This document shows, one piece after another, positions 4,725-5,303 of a DNA stretch of 5,303 nucleotides; the stretch's first letter is position 1; each line of letters opens with the position of its first letter. The stretch spans positions 1 to 5,303 of the forward strand of contig CANTWQ010000025.1 of the NCBI GenBank assembly GCA_947853365.1. The letters run 5' to 3'. Made by a program: the position numbers and the translations under genes. This DNA comes from an uncultured Bacilli bacterium (lineage in GTDB: Bacteria > Bacillota_I > Bacilli_A > RF39 > UBA660). The notes below the pieces were generated by a model. It was given only the letters and a program-made list of their open reading frames with translations, was not told the origin of the DNA and ran no database searches.

Positions 4725-5303
4725 ATGGATTTAAAAGATTTGAACAAAGAACAACGACAAGCCGTGGAAACGACCGAGGGAGCATTATTGGTGCTAGCCG
4801 GCGCAGGAAGTGGGAAAACCAAAGTATTGACTACTAGAATTGCTTATTTAATCGAAGAGAAAAAAATTAGCCCTTTTCATATCTTGGCAATTACTTTTAC
4901 CAATAAAGCTGCCAAAGAAATGAAAGAACGTGTGGAACGATTGATCGGGGCAATGGCTCGTAATATTCAAATATCAACTTTTCATTCCTTTGGTCTTAAA
5001 ATCATTCGGGAAAATGTCGAAGTGTTAGGATACGATCATAATTTCGTGATTTTAGATAGTGAAGATTCTTTGACTGTTATCAAACGCATTTTAAAAGATA
5101 AGAACTTAGATCCTAAAATTTATAATCCCACCGCGATCAAAAATAAAATCTCAGGTTGTAAAAATGAATTGATGAATGCACAAGATTACGAAAAATATGC
5201 CAGTAGTGCATTTGAACAGATTGTGTTAGAAGTGTATCAAGCGTATGAAAAAAAACTAAAAAGAAGCAATTCGTTAGACTTTGATGATCTTTTGGTTTTA
5301 CCA
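4725..5303 (+). CDS. pcrA: ATP-dependent DNA helicase PcrA (UvrD/Rep family), 5' part
   Basis: This is the N-terminal part of a superfamily 1A 3'-5' DNA helicase acting in repair, rolling-circle replication and clearing of proteins from DNA. The window holds 193 residues in open frame; the family is usually about 720-750. Visible motifs in order are the Q-motif LNKEQRQAV (6-14), Walker A AGAGSGKT (25-32), motif Ia AITFTNKAAKEMKERV (55-70), TFHSFG (85-90) and NSLDFDDLL (182-190), which precedes the helicase DE box lying beyond the window. LNKEQ, FVILDSEDS and the KNELM region match PcrA of Gram-positive bacteria better than UvrD or Rep. The ATG is supported by AAGGAG at 4714-4719, 5 bases upstream and touching the stop of the preceding gene, so it is likely the second gene of a transcription unit with the 167-residue protein. 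It is incomplete only because the window ends. Confidence 0.95.
   Translation, partial: MDLKDLNKEQRQAVETTEGALLVLAGAGSGKTKVLTTRIAYLIEEKKISPFHILAITFTNKAAKEMKERVERLIGAMARNIQISTFHSFGLKIIRENVEVLGYDHNFVILDSEDSLTVIKRILKDKNLDPKIYNPTAIKNKISGCKNELMNAQDYEKYASSAFEQIVLEVYQAYEKKLKRSNSLDFDDLLVLP

Noticed and set aside
5015..5021. TGTCGAA (Spo0A box) inside pcrA
   Set aside because: It is a single copy inside coding sequence; about one such 7-mer is expected by chance in the window.

Overview
The window reads as AT-rich Bacillota (Firmicutes) chromosome. The evidence is strong GGAGG-type Shine-Dalgarno sites before most genes, GTG and TTG starts beside ATG, a PcrA-type helicase, a membrane-anchored cell-wall amidase and, most tellingly, two tandem perfect Spo0A boxes. 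Those boxes point to an endospore-forming lineage or one derived from it. I cannot name the genus.

Left part, minus strand (2433 down to 82): a three-gene ABC importer operon of the NMT1/SsuA/ThiY class. The order is substrate-binding protein (TTG start), ATPase (joined by a 1-base TAATG overlap) and permease (start 14 bases inside the ATPase end). The permease stops early, right after its EAA loop, and lacks the last membrane part of the family. The 81 bases beyond it do not restore the frame and hold only a small perfect hairpin. The importer may therefore be broken in this genome. The substrate cannot be read from the sequence; pyrimidine thiamine precursors, sulfonates or a similar small molecule are all possible.

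Middle and right, plus strand: after a 115-base divergent intergenic region come a membrane-anchored zinc N-acetylmuramoyl-L-alanine amidase (2549-3718), a 104-residue unknown protein with a GTG start (3796-4110), a terminator, a 167-residue unknown protein (4211-4714) and, 10 bases later, the start of pcrA (4725 to the window end). Each of the first three plus-strand genes has a candidate -10 hexamer placed so that transcription would start at the Shine-Dalgarno itself, giving leaders of about 11-15 bases.

The most interesting signal is in the 77-base gap before the 104-residue gene. Two TTCGACA boxes (TGTCGAA on the other strand) sit exactly 10 bases apart, the geometry of known tandem Spo0A sites, next to a -10 with no normally spaced -35. 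This suggests Spo0A control of an unknown small protein. No gene-free stretch exceeds 115 bases, and I see no CRISPR array, tRNA, rRNA or complete mobile element.
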